This document shows, piece by piece, positions 34,813 through 45,317 of a DNA stretch of 64,000 nt (positions are counted from its first letter, which is position 1; each line of letters starts with the position of its first letter). A program made the translations under genes and the position numbers. This DNA comes from Atherinomorus stipes (Eukaryota > Chordata > Actinopteri > Atheriniformes > Atherinidae): the NCBI GenBank assembly GCA_023101725.1, contig JALJCO010000135.1, positions 1 to 64,000 of the forward strand, written 5' to 3'. The notes under the pieces were generated by a model. It was not told the DNA's origin and did no database searches. It saw nothing but the letters and a program-made list of their open reading frames with translations.

Positions 34813-36650
34813 TTGTTGAGAAAGAATTTGTCAAATAAAGAAAGAGACCAAGCCCAGATTAACATTGGCCTTGCATTTTCAAGATAGAGAGCGATGGGAG
34901 AGCTAAAGGGGCTACACTTTGATATGGAGCTAGCCTCTTACTCTCCTGAACAGGTCAGTACCAACAGGAAGCAAAAATCTGTTTTAATTTGTATTACTTT
35001 GAGGTTAGGCAAATGTTTTTGAGTTGATTTAAGTAAATGCATTCAATGTTAAATGTAGTCTTATGAGCTTGCAGACAGCCCATCAGGCTAAAACTAATAG
35101 AAAAGATTAGGATTGTTGCCATTGGCTACCAGCATAAGCAGTAGCTGGGATCTGGTGATATTTGCACTTCACAGATATTAGTTAGCAGACAAGGCAAGTG
35201 GAGTGGATCAGAGTAAGAGGGAGGTGTGGCTCATGACACACGTTTTGGTTACCAGGCGATGCTCAACAGCGAAACCCAGCGGTGAAATGATTTTGCTTTC
35301 TGCCCCTTTAAAATCACAGACACTGCTAAATGCACAACCCTGCACTCCCCCAGAGTTTCCAGTTGAATACGAAAAAATAGCATTTTTGTTGTTGCGGCCT
35401 ATAGAATAAGAACAAAGATCTCTTCATGCAGAGTATGCAATGAGCTTTAAGGAATAATGAACTTAAGTGTCCAATATGGATTGCCGAACAGCTTAAAAGA
35501 AGAACAAACATAAACGGAGCAAATAAAGTCTGATGTAAAAACAGAATCCACAAGTTGAAATTTAAAAATGAACTTTGCATCACAGCCGATAAAAACTCCT
35601 GAGAGCAGAAAAGGAGAAGATTAATGTTTCGACTTTCAAAACGCTCCCCTCACTCCAGGCTACAGCAATCATACTGTGGTGCAAGCAGTTCCCACTCACT
35701 GTGTATAGTAATATTAAGCACACACACCCACAGATGGGCAGTGGTAGATTTTGCCGAGAGCCCCAAACGTCCGATAAACCTCTTGTGGATCCGGTTGTTG
35801 GTGGCGTCGGGGAGGGTGTTCTCTGTGCATTCATCACTATGTGGTTCATCTCAGTCACCACAGAAGAAAAAAAAGCAAAAACACTGTATGCCTCTCTCAC
35901 CTCATTTAAACTGTTATTTTAAGTCCTCCCTTCTAATGAAGATAAGCATGTCCACAGCATGCATGTATTCATGATTTTTACTATAAAAATGAAGATTTCA
36001 GAGACAAGAGTACCACTTTCTCCAGTGTAAGGTTAATAATAAACTTTCAGTGAGATTTGGCAACTCTAAACCTGCCTTTTATCCTACTGCAGCTTAATTT
36101 TCTCTTAAGTGAATTTTCTCAACATGAAGTAGTCATGTTTTTCTTATTCTGATAAGATTTTGCATTACTTAGCATTCGTCTACTTGGGGGGCCAAAACAA
36201 CCCAAAGCACTCTCTTCTATAAAGCTAAGACAGGGTGGCCACTCTCTCCAGAATATGGAATCGAAATAACACTGAACAAGATCTGTTAGCAAATACTCAG
36301 GGACACCAAACCTGAGTTCATAGGAAGTTTGAATGCTTCCTTGAAGATACTTTGCATTTGGCAAAATCAGATCAGTTCTGATGGCCTACAAATCGGCCAT
36401 CAGAATGACCCATTCTGATAAGGGAGGAATGACTTATTCTCTGTTGGTCCCAATGGTAAGAGAATAGTAGGGGCCAACATATTCTGCTACCTATGTAATT
36501 CTAATGTGTGCATATTTAGTTGGATGGCATTCACTTGTGTTTGCTGTCTTAAAGAGTGAACTGATGCTATGCAAGAAACCTCAGGGAAATTTTATGATGA
36601 TGATGCATGTGCTCCAACATATGAGGCGTTGTGTCAAATTTCAAATCTTG
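34813..36650. other. No recognised gene
   Basis: Unassigned. A perfect 11-bp inverted repeat, TTCTGATGGCC / GGCCATCAGAA with an 8-base loop, lies at 36376-36405. Frames at 35203-35974 and 36119-36364 have no recognised features. Confidence 0.5.
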
Positions 36651-36654
36651 ATAT

Positions 36655-36850
36655 CTCAATCTCAATCTCAAGTTTATTTATTTAGCACATTTATAAATGA
36701 CAATAGTCGCCAAAGTGCTGAACAAATTTGGATTAAAGCAAAATAAAAACAAGGAATAAAAGCAGCAAAATAAAGATTAAAAAGATTAAAAACAGAGATC
36801 ATAAAAGTAAAAACAATACATAAATTAAAACAAGACACAACAAGCTCGAT
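36655..36850 (-). mobile_element. LINE 3' end, minus orientation
   Basis: CTCAATCTCAATCTCAAG, TTTATTTATTTAGCACATTT and CCAAAGTGCTGAAC, followed by A-rich sequence. The same order occurs at 59495-59690. In the minus direction this is a LINE 3' end with a short tandem tail. Confidence 0.5.
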
Positions 36851-37459
36851 CTAAGATCCATCGATTTAAGATAATAACAATGGGTTACAGTTTGATGTTT
36901 ACATTCTCCAACAATGCCATTCCATTTTTCCAATGGTGGGTGTTAACTACAAAGGCGGCCTAGGAACACACTACACAATTATTCGCCTGATTTTACCCAC
37001 GAATGTCAGTCAGGAGTAGCCTGCGCCAGTTGGGTTCAGGCTGCCCCGCCAGTTGGCGGAAAAATATGTTAGTGTGTCTGAGGATGCGACTCAGATCTTG
37101 TAGGAACCGACCCGATGCGACCTCAGTTGTAGTCAATCCAACATGTTTAAAAAGTAGAGCCAACTACACCCGACTGGCAACCACGCAGCAAAACACCAGG
37201 GGCTGCATGTGCAAAGAACTGTGTGGATTTCCTATTGAAACCTGGCGTACGATCAAATCCTGAAAATGTCGTATGCACAATAATTTTCAGATGTAATCTA
37301 TGCATAGGCATGAATCCAAGTAGGTAAATTTACTTTGTACATCCCAATAAGCATGGAATACATTGCACATGTTGGAGTAGGCTACCTGCACCGGGGATCG
37401 TCCCCTCTGCATAATCAGAAAGACAAAATATGACTATGTAAGTGAATGAAAATAAAGAA
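36851..37459. other. Unassigned; possibly the flank of a Harbinger-type element
   Basis: The segment 37150-37320, with TGTGGATTTCCTATTGAAAC and CTGGCGTACGATCAAATCC, resembles subterminal parts of fish Harbinger-type elements. I did not find clean inverted ends. Confidence 0.35.
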
Positions 37460-38010
37460 TTTAACTGAGAACGAACTTGAGGCTGTTTTTTTTACGGGCA
37501 AAAATGTGTTCTATGGCAGCTGTTCTCCGACATTACACGCAAACAGAAGAAAGGTGGTGAGGAGAGTGTGACGTGCTGCTGTGGGCTGCTCACAGTGTGG
37601 CCAAAACAGGCAGAGGGATGAGGAAGGAGGACCACCCTGACTGACCAATAAGTCGCCGCCATTGAGGCCAATATTTTTTTTCTTTCAGGGATGGTGGGAG
37701 TACCTGCGGGTGACTGATTGCCCCCGAGGTTAATACATATTTGTGAAACATATACATATTTGTTTATAGGCTACAGCATTCTCCTCACAGCCCAATGTCA
37801 CTGTAAATATTGTATCTATTCGCCGAGACAATTTATTATTGTTACAGGTGGAGGCGCAGCCACACGCCACAGCCTTGGGAATTCCTCCTGTGTCCCCTGC
37901 TCAGCCTCAGGATTTCTCTTACATTTCCCTTACATTTCGCAGACGTCGCAGATGTGACAGATGGAGGAGACATGCGGATGCGTGACAGCAAATAGGCTAC
38001 CACAACAAAA
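37460..38010 (+). pseudogene. Possible Myb/SANT-like protein remnant (Harbinger-type)
   Basis: One frame reads ENELEAVFFTGKNVFYGS and then SPTLHANRRKVVRRV. The order of an acidic start, a GxxSPTL-like word and a basic helix resembles the Myb/SANT-like accessory protein of Harbinger elements. Later words such as DEEGGPP and VAAIEANIF, in changed frames, resemble the region after the domain. Stops and shifts prevent a continuous reading. The match is from memory of the family's pattern and remains uncertain; the segment may simply be decayed non-coding DNA. Confidence 0.3.
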
Positions 38011-38559
38011 TGGAGAAGAGAATCTAGAAGAGGATTTGTGTCTTCTTTTTTTCTGTATAATGGCGGTTGGCACACAAGGAGTCTGTGATTTCCACCACCT
38101 CAGTCGTGCTGAATGATCTTGTTGTCTGTGATCCCGTGGAGGATGCAGTCGTTAAATGTTTTATCCCCAATCTTGAATGAATTTACAGAATCTAGTCCGC
38201 TCAACCGCTCATCTAACCCACCGGAGGGCGGCAGCAACGCCCACGCTGATGCCAGAGGTAACGGACACAAGAGAAGAACAGAATTTTCACAACATAAACA
38301 CCAATGAGGCACATGAGTGAAATTAGCCGTTCATAATGTTTAAAAACTAATCAGAGTAGAGTATTTTGAAGATAATGTTTACAAAGCTGAAATGCAAATG
38401 TTCATCGTACAAAGTCTATGTCCTTTCTACTCTGACTTTCTTTTAACAGACTGATAAAGAAGGTCTTCATCTGACCTGGGCTGCTCACCTGACTCCATTA
38501 AAGGGCGTATCTCTTTGGCATCATTTCCTCAGCTGGGGTGAACTTGCATCTTTAAAAAA
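38011..38559. other. No recognised feature
   Basis: Unassigned. GGAGGGCGGCAGCAACGCCC near 38222 is a GC-rich word; no gene. Confidence 0.45.
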
Positions 38560-39211
38560 AAAACATATCTCCAGGTCATCCAGATGAGTAATGGGGGTCC
38601 GAGTAATCAGGCGTACTGCAGAGTTCTGGAGGAGCTTCAGTTTTTGGAGGGACTTATGGACTTATTTGGGAGGCTGAAAAGAAGAGAATTACAGTAATCA
38701 ATGCGAGAAGTGATGAGGCCGTGATCAAGGATGGCGGTATTTTGAGGAGTGAGGGAAGGATGGAGATGAGATGTTATGCAGGTGGAAGTAGTGGACTGGG
38801 TGATGTTATTAATTTGAAACTATGAGGAGAGTGTGCTGTCAAAGACGACACCCAGACTCTTCACCTGAGGGGAGGGAAGGACAGTTGAGTCATCAACGGT
38901 AATAGAGAATTTATTGGCTTTGGAAAGAGTGTGAGGTGTGCCTATTAGGAGGACTTCAGTTTTAGAAATGTTCAGTTTGAGAAAGTTGGATGAGAACTGA
39001 GAATTGATTTCTTGGAGACAGAGGGTGAGGGTGGTTGGTGGGAGTAAGGCACACGGTTGAGCAGAGAGGTAGAGCACGGTGTCGTCCGCGTAGCAGTGGA
39101 ATTTGATGTTATGTTTACTGAAGATATACAGTACCCGAGAGAGAGGATGTAGATGATAAAAAGGAGGGGCCCCAGGACAGAACCTTGGAGCACCTTGATT
39201 AGAATTATAGA
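38560..39211 (-). pseudogene. L2-type LINE reverse transcriptase fragment
   Basis: On the minus strand the order is [17 protein letters not shown] (39130-39193), then [16 protein letters not shown] with the catalytic [44 protein letters not shown], and further down [19 protein letters not shown], all in the order of a fish L2 ORF2 from RT motif 4 to the thumb. Frameshifts separate the blocks. The endonuclease domain and the 3' end are missing. At 39212 it changes abruptly into 5S-like sequence. This is a third L2 lineage in the window, in the opposite orientation to those at 3945 and 5035. Confidence 0.92.
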
Positions 39212-39315
39212 CAGGCATGAAGTGGGCCCATGCTTGGCAAAATTGTCTGATCACCAAGCCAAGTGTGCAGAAGAACAAGAGTCTGCTCCAAGAAGACCTG
39301 ATATTCCTAGGTATT
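39212..39315 (-). mobile_element. 5S rRNA-derived repeat fragment
   Basis: ATGAAGTGGGCCCATGCTTG and GATCACCAAGCCAAGTGTGC are shared with 40985-41035, where the same segment starts with TGGTCTCCCAT and resembles the 3' part of 5S rRNA on the minus strand. Diverged. Confidence 0.5.
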
Positions 39316-39475
39316 CAAACTACTTTTTTTTTCTCTTCCTGCTCTCAATGGAGGCGGACACTTTTTCTTTTGCTCCCTCCTCTCCCGTTTTTCCCCTGCT
39401 GCTCTCCTGCCTCGTGCATCTCTCCGAGCCTCTATCTGCATAATTTTCTGAACCCTAACTACAACAACAACAACA

Positions 39476-39966
39476 ATGGATTTGGTCAACTGGTCTATCA
39501 ATGCTATTGATCAAATTTTTTCCACCAGAAGATCGGGGGGGGGGGGGGGGGGGGTGACGCTCCTTGCCCCGACAGTAAGCACCCGGCTGGATATGTGGTT
39601 GACTCCTGGGACAAATGGAAGATCACGTGTCTGACGGTTCTGTCTGTCAAGGACGTTGAAGATCTCTACCTATTTGGATTTATGATAGCTGGGTTTCTGC
39701 TGACTGGTGCGGGCATTTTCCTGCTCTATCACAAAATTTGAGAGCTGTTGGCAGCAACTGGCACACTGCCTGACATTTGTGTGGAGATGAGTTGGGCTAT
39801 TAACACTCAGACTCTGGCGTTGAACCAGCTGAATCGCAAGTTAGATGCCATTCACGCCCAGATTAGTATTCTGGCTGCAGTTCCGGACCTTGTCCGCGAA
39901 GTGGGTACATCTGTGGAGAAGTTGGCACAGCTCCTGGAAAATTTAACCCCTGATTCGGCTGATTGA
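39476..39966 (+). pseudogene. Broken ORF for an unrecognised small membrane/coiled-coil protein
   Basis: I do not recognise this family. The leader has five CAA/ACA repeats directly before the ATG at 39476. Codons start MDLVNWSINAIDQIFSTRRS and then meet a run of 20 G (39535-39554); the next part reads on in another frame as DAPCPDSKHPAGYVVDSWDK, then a likely membrane helix FGFMIAGFLLTGAGIFLLYH. A TGA at 39739-39741 follows and the same frame continues with CVEMSWAINTQTLALNQLNR, an amphipathic, coiled-coil-like part, to the stop at 39964-39966. One G more or fewer in the run matters for the frame, and such runs are error-prone, so the frameshift may be artificial; the TGA is not explained that way. 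Codon-like composition and clear protein character set it apart from its surroundings. It lies between 5S-derived fragments and may belong to an unknown element. Confidence 0.55.
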
Positions 39967-40455
39967 ATGCTGCCATTGAGACCTGCTGCAGGATTCTACA
40001 ACATGCCCAAAACATCTTCTGTTATCTAATCTGAAGCCCTTGAGCGGCCTGTGTTTGGGCTAACACAGGCTCTCTCCAAAAATCCTCGGGATTGTTATGT
40101 GAATGGACTCTTGGCACCCCTCCCTCCTCCCTTCTACATCTCCCATGGGACTGAAACCACCTGGCTAACACCCCAAGGCCACGAAAACATCTAGGACAGA
40201 GACTGGGTATGAACTCGGATGGCCCCTGCCTCGCATTACGTGCATACACACATCTACTGACACACATGATCCACAGTCCTGATGATTCACCGCCTCCTGA
40301 ATCCTCGTGTCCCCCCCCCCACCAGGGAGTGGTGAAGGACGGGGGTGATGCGAGTCGATAAAGACAGTGGTTCTTTTTTGGTGATCTTGGACGGGTTGTA
40401 CTGGAAGAAATCTCGTTGTACTGGGACACTGGTTCAATGACAAGAAAGGCATTCT
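39967..40455. other. 3' region of the unknown ORF, unassigned
   Basis: No further gene is seen. C-run at 40309-40320. The 150- and 112-codon minus frames here overlap each other and the 5S-like fragment and have no recognised features. Confidence 0.45.
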
Positions 40456-40458
40456 GAT

Positions 40459-40526
40459 TCTGAAGCAGGCCCAACCTTGCTTAGCTTCCGAGATCAGAGG
40501 CACTCTGGGGACGGTGAGGCCATAAG
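40459..40526 (-). pseudogene. 5S rRNA pseudogene fragment (5' half)
   Basis: On the minus strand GCTTATGGCCTCACC...GATCTCGGAAGCTAAGC... matches the first 65 or so bases of 5S rRNA, with a deletion in the GTCTGATC region. The 3' half is missing. Next to its 5' side lies TGCTAGCTAACTACGGTCTC, also found beside the copy at 41073, so both derive from one repeat with its own upstream sequence. Confidence 0.8.
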
Positions 40527-40574
40527 CTGCAGAGACCGTAGTTAGCTAGCACTTTAAAGGGTGTTTCTGCTTAA

Positions 40575-40800
40575 GCCCCGTTTCCACCAGCAGGTCGGGT
40601 CGGGCCAGACCGGCCCACGTTTTTTTGTGTCTCCACAGATAAAAACTGGGACGGGTACCCTTATATCTGACCAGACCCGGCCTACTTTTTTGGTACCCTT
40701 TGGCAGGGGTACTGATCTAACCGAGCTGGACCAAAGAGGTGGAGCTAACACAAAGCAATCTCCTGATTCATTGAAAAATCCATCACTTTCCACATGACCC
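40575..40800. mobile_element. hAT-type MITE fragment
   Basis: GCCCCGTTTCCACCAGCAGG at the start, then GGTCGGGTCGGGCC and GGGACGGGTACCC, resembles fish hAT MITEs that begin CCCCGTTTCCACTA. No matching right end is visible. Confidence 0.5.
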
Positions 40801-40967
40801 GGCGTAAAAACAAAGCAGGAGTGTATGCAGGGGGGGTGACTCCTTTGTTTCTGTCACGTGTGGTGCGGTGCTTTGGTTAAAAGGTGTTGCACAGCGATGA
40901 TGTGTAAAAGCTGATTAAAAGCTTTTACACAGCTGATTTTACACAGCTGATTAAAATGATAGAGAAC

Positions 40968-41040
40968 TGGATGGTCTCCCATACAGGAATGAAGTGGGCC
41001 CAAGCTTGGAAAAATTGATCACCAAGACAAGTGGGCAGTT
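40968..41040 (-). mobile_element. Degenerate 5S-derived fragment
   Basis: TGGTCTCCCATACAGGAATG followed by AAGTGGGCCCAAGCTTGG aligns with the 3' half of 5S rRNA read on the minus strand (GGTCTCCCAT...GGCCC...GCTT), then GATCACCAAGACAAGTGGGC, as at 39212-39315. Confidence 0.5.
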
Positions 41041-41072
41041 GTACAAGGGTCTGTGCCAAGATGGGTAAAAAT

Positions 41073-41181
41073 CTTACAGCACCTGACAGGTGGTCCCCTG
41101 TCCAAGTACTGAGCAGGCCCAACCTTGAATAGGTTCTAAGATCAGACGAGTTCAGGCGCTCTGGGGTGGTGTGACCATAAG
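41073..41181 (-). pseudogene. 5S rRNA pseudogene (nearly full length)
   Basis: Minus strand: GCTTATGGTCACACCACCCC at the 5' side, CTCGTCTGATCTTAGAACC in the middle, GGGCCTGCTCAGTACTTGG, and GGTGCTGTAAG at the end. About 109 of roughly 120 nt are kept. There are many substitutions in the internal promoter region (for example TTAGAACCTATTC in place of TCGGAAGCTAAGC). No T-run terminator follows. It belongs to the local group of 5S-derived repeats. Confidence 0.85.
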
Positions 41182-41234
41182 CTGCAAAGACTGTGGTTAG
41201 CTAGCACTGTAAGGAAGTAGGAAATGGCAGGCTG

Positions 41235-41587
41235 TAAGCTGAGCTGACATCCGTCATGGACAACTCCCGCCAACCAATGCATCCTTCTTTAGTGCCATAG
41301 ATCGTCCATTCCATCAGACTGTAGAACTGCTCCATGTAACACCCACACGTGCAAATCTGTCATCACTTCCCACCACTTTTTGTGCAATATATGTAAATAC
41401 TTTTTCATAACATTCTTTAAAATAACTTCCTTGTGAAAGACTGTATGTAAATAATCATAAATGCTGCTGTTGTTATTACTCTCTTTTTTTTGTATGTCAT
41501 ATCCTCTTTTTCTGTTGAGCCATCCTTTCTTGCTGCTGTGGCATGCAAATTTCTCCATTGTGGGATAAATAAAGTCTTATCTTATCT
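41235..41587 (+). mobile_element. LINE 3' end (jockey/Rex1-like) with TCTTA tail
   Basis: CATGGACAACTCCCGCCAAC and GACTGTAGAACTGCTCCATG correspond to the last codons of a fish LINE ORF2 (the HPL... and ...LYN regions) with a deletion between. Then GCAAATTTCTCCATTGTGGG, ATAAATAAAGTCTTATCTTA: a conserved 3' UTR end with a tandem tail. No intact coding sequence. Confidence 0.7.
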
Positions 41588-42585
41588 TCACCTGAAATTC
41601 CACTGCATCATCATGCACTATCCTGGAAGCAAAAGCTGTGAAGTGCAGTTTCTAAGTCCCGGGATGCTGCTGGGCTGAAACTCCAGAAATAAATGGTAAT
41701 GGTTTATGGTAAATGGTTTGATTCAGTGAGAAATGATATTAAGCTGGACAATTGGATATCATGGATTGACCTTTTTTTTTTATAAGTGTTATATAAAAAT
41801 CGACAGCTATGTTAAACTTGGTTCCTTTCTTTGTTTTTGTTTGTCGTTAGTCAGTTTCTGTGTTGGCTTTATGTGAAATTAGTGGTCAAACTGCTTCACT
41901 ATCCCCCTTCAGCTTTCTGTAGATTCATCTATTGTCTTCAGTTAGTCAATATCTCAACAGAGGCTGCTGCTGACAACACAATCCCCAAATCACCAACAGG
42001 AAGTGAGGATTTAAGGTTGCATTAATTCCTTATTTCCTCACCCTTAAAGCTATTATCAGAGGAGGTGGTAAAGGAGACAAATGTCTAATTTTAACACCAG
42101 ACATTCAGAAAGACTGAGTCACTCTACTTCCACACTTAAATGCTGTTCTTTTGGACCACTGCCTGAGCTGTTCTCATTTTGCCTCTACAGCCACAGCAGA
42201 GATGCTGTTGAAGGATAAGACCGGAAACTGTCCAGTGGTGAGGTAATATGTTTGCTCCCGTTTGCATGTGGATTAGTGGTAATTAAAGGATTCGTTTTGG
42301 TTCTCCTGACATGTGTACATCCACAGATGGGCTTTTTTTCTCTCTCCACTTGATCTGATTTGAACTCGCTAAAGATTTGCATTTCTGGAATGCTTTCATT
42401 GCCAGTTCTTCAATAAAACACACTGGTGGCACAAAATGTCAAATTTAAAGCTTCATCCAAATATTAGGCAAGCTTGAAAAGCAAAGCTTGTTGATCCAAA
42501 TAGGTGCATGGCTTCTGCTTGTCTATTTTGTCTTGTCGACAAATTCAAAGATCCACTACAGAACTTTTGCAGATTTTCTCGGTGG
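41588..42585. other. No recognised feature
   Basis: About 1 kb of unassigned AT-rich sequence; frames below 70 codons. Confidence 0.5.
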
Positions 42586-42590
42586 AGGCA

Positions 42591-42760
42591 TTTCCATTAC
42601 ACCTAGAATTTTGCAAGACTTAAATATCACAATTAAAAACTGGTAATGGGGACACCTAAATTTAGAAAAAAAACTCAAATATCGCAAAAAAGTTTTACAG
42701 TCATGAGGCAGTTTTTCAGATGTTTCGATACAGCAGTATATCACAAACGTGTAATGGAAA
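42591..42760. mobile_element. Possible MITE
   Basis: TTTCCATTACAC at 42591-42602 and its complement at 42749-42760 are perfect 12-bp inverted repeats around 150 bp of AT-rich sequence. Outer limits and target duplication are not resolved. Confidence 0.35.
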
Positions 42761-42894
42761 CACTTTTTGCATTTACATGCCATCAGGCATGACGTAGGGG
42801 GGCAAATAAACAGTTTCCCCTTCTTAATTTTGGTGCTTATAGTCATTTTAAGGCATTAACTTTGGAAATTGGAGTGGTCGGGGAAGTTGTACCA

Positions 42895-43130
42895 CACTGC
42901 AAAATCTCAAATCTTACCTAATAAATTTTTCTAATTTCTAGTCAAACTATATCACACTAAAAATAAGACAGAATTACCTAAAGAGAAACATTTCAGCGAG
43001 ACATGGGAACTTGTTTTAAGGCAATGCATCTTATTTCAAGACATCAAAAAATTTTTGCTTGTTCTATTGGCAGAATTTATCTATTTTTTGGTTATTATGA
43101 GCAAAAAAGATCTTTAAAAAAGTGGCCAAG
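42895..43130. mobile_element. hAT-type MITE (CACTGCAAAA family), left part
   Basis: CACTGCAAAATCTCAAATCT, TTCTAGTCAAACTATATCAC, AAAATAAGACAGAATTACCT and GGGAACTTGTTTTAAG follow the order of a common fish MITE starting CACTGCAAAA. The right terminus is missing. Confidence 0.6.
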
Positions 43131-43544
43131 ATTTTTCTCATGACATATAGCCCTACAAACAAGTTTCATGGCCAGAACCATGGGAGCCGCCATGAAAAAT
43201 GGATATTCTGAAACCCAAAACGTGTTCTGGGACATATTGTTCCATATATTGCTGCAGCAGCTTGCGAAAGCAGATAAATACGTACGAGTAAATAGATTAA
43301 CTTAGTGTACCATAGGGCAGCCCCAGCCAGCATTTCCATGTGGGGCCCATAAATTGGCTGCATATGAGGGACCCAAGTGGGATTGTCCATGGTTTCCCTG
43401 GTGGCCCCACCATGGTTCTTGATGTATTAGTAACAACTGGCCACAAGTTGTTTATGTCTTTTCCACATATTTGTAACACATGGTCATGACTTGGTTTGTC
43501 GTTCCCACATGTTGATTGTTTATTGTTGTGATTTAATAATGCAT
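43131..43544. other. No recognised gene
   Basis: Unassigned. 43315-43420 contains GGGGCCCATAAATTGG, GGGACCCAAGTGGG and GGTGGCCCCACC, variants of a GGGCCC-centred word that may be a decayed short repeat. Confidence 0.4.
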
Positions 43545-43720
43545 CTTATGGCCTTCATGTGGCAAGGTACGCGACAGAGGGCTGGGCAGGATTCGATCCC
43601 CAGACTCCCTGGTGAAAGTCATGCGCGCTGACCATTCAGCCAAAGGGACATCCCTGTGGCCAAGTAGCCGGGGCGCATGATCTATCGGAGGCATAGTGAC
43701 AGGACCCCACACTGTCACAT
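43545..43720 (-). mobile_element. tRNA-like SINE head, minus orientation
   Basis: On the minus strand, TTTGGCTGAATGGTCAGCGC (box A-like), CATGACTTTCACCAGGGAG (anticodon-arm-like, TTC) and GGGGATCGAATCC (box B) appear in the order of a tRNA, perhaps Glu-derived. Stems do not pair fully, so it is a SINE head or tRNA pseudogene. A LINE-like AATAAAGTATTTTTTAT lies just to the right (43780-43796). Confidence 0.5.
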
Positions 43721-43796
43721 TCATAACACACTGCCATGAGTTCCATTCCTACTACAATATTAAAACTTCCCTTGGATTAATAAAGTATTTTTTATT

Positions 43797-44394
43797 TCAC
43801 TCAATTTCAAATTTGAATTAAACTTTTATTGCTCTTTTAGCTTTAAAAAAAAATTGCAATGTCCCCTTCTATCAGCATGAACACCTGTGTCTATTTCTTT
43901 TAAAAGATTACTTTTCATAATGAACACTGTTTTGGTTCCTCCTCCAACTGACTGCTCTCAACGCAGTCGCACATCTGTATGTTATATCATCAGTGGACTC
44001 CTGCTGGGAGAACACCTGTGGAGGATCCTTATCTGAAGGTTAATTAACTTTAAGGTCAGGAACAAACTCCAAGAAGAACTTGTCATTTTAAGTTAAGTTA
44101 CATGCATCATATACTGTACTTTAGGTCTAGATATTTTAGACCTATCATGTGTCTTACTTGTTTGTTTTCAGTGGGTTCCTCATGTACTGAGATTAGTTTT
44201 ACAACAGGTACAAATATGCATTTCATTAATTTAGAAATACAAGATGGAGGTAACTTTGTGTGCTGCAAATATCTGCTTAATATCTTTTAGATTGAGCATC
44301 TGTCATCCATCTCTGGTGTATGTAAAATAGGGTCAAACATTGTTATACCTAGATGGTAGCTTAAATTTTATGGCTAATAATTTTATCTGACACA
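43797..44394. other. No recognised feature
   Basis: Unassigned AT-rich sequence. Confidence 0.5.
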
Positions 44395-44398
44395 TTAA

Positions 44399-44697
44399 AG
44401 CATTACGATTTGATTTAGAAGCACAGAAGATTATTTGAATATAAACAGTCCCGCCTCCTCCTAAGACACACCCTTCATTCCCTCCACTCCAATGCAGAAT
44501 CAAGGTCTGAAGGAGGCGTGGACAATCCTAGAGGTGCACCCCACTTCAAGGATTGGTTGGAGTTATTGAATATTTAGAGTTGGAATAATATTTTATTTGA
44601 TTAATGGTGGGTCTGTCTTGTATTTAGAGTTCCATTACCTCATTCATAGATTTTACCCTGAAAAATAGGTAAGAATGCAACATCGGTAAGGGTTGCT
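44399..44697 (+). mobile_element. TTAA family D, copy 1 (299 bp)
   Basis: TTAA at 44395-44398 and 44698-44701. Collinear with copy 2 at 47456: AGATTATTTGAATATAAACA, GGTGCACCCCACTTCAAGGA, TTAATGGTGGGTCTGTCTTG and, at the right, CATCGGTAAGGGTTGCT. The left terminus is altered (AGCATTACGATTTG). Confidence 0.85.
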
Positions 44698-44701
44698 TTA
44701 A

Positions 44702-45317
44702 CAAAGAAAAAAAAAACTCCACTGATTTGTTCATCTTGTATTTTCTGGTTATCTATCAGTTAAGTGATAAAGCCAAATCAAGCATAAGTTCATCTAATTT
44801 AAAGTATTTGTGTTTAAGTTAAAGACATTAAGAGCTAAATGAACTAATTATTACCAGCTGTGTGTGTGTGTGCCTGCTTTTCTGCTGAAAAAGGTGCTGA
44901 CAGGTGTTCAGTTATCCATTTGACATTAAGTGCACTTAATGTCAATGTAACACTTAAAAACTTACACCTGCTGCATGTGGAAGTCACAAGTGAGACAGCT
45001 GATCGACATTAGAGTTCGAGCTTTTAAGTTGCTGTCGGGAAATGGACACACTTGGATTACAAATGAGAAAATGTTAATTGGTTTTTAAAAAATGTTTGAA
45101 TTGAGGCAACGGACTGTAGAAATGATTGGGCAAGTACTAATTAATGCCATCTACAAATGACAGGTGACAGCTGGAAAGTTATGGAAGTGGCCTACACTAG
45201 CTGTTTAGAGCAAAGGAGGACCACATATGTGTGGTGCAGGGCTATTCAGTTTGGTCCCACAAAGGCAGCAGTCCTGCAGGCTTTTGATTGAAGGAGTGAT
45301 TGCAGAGCAGTATAAAC
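44702..45317. other. No recognised feature
   Basis: Unassigned; GTGTGTGTGTGTG at 44861-44873. Nothing coding. Confidence 0.5.

Noticed and set aside
41073..41181. Functional 5S rRNA gene
   Set aside because: Many changes in the internal promoter, missing bases and no T-run terminator; it clusters with other decayed fragments.
43545..43720. Functional tRNA-Glu gene
   Set aside because: Acceptor and anticodon stems do not pair well and there is no Pol III terminator at the expected place.
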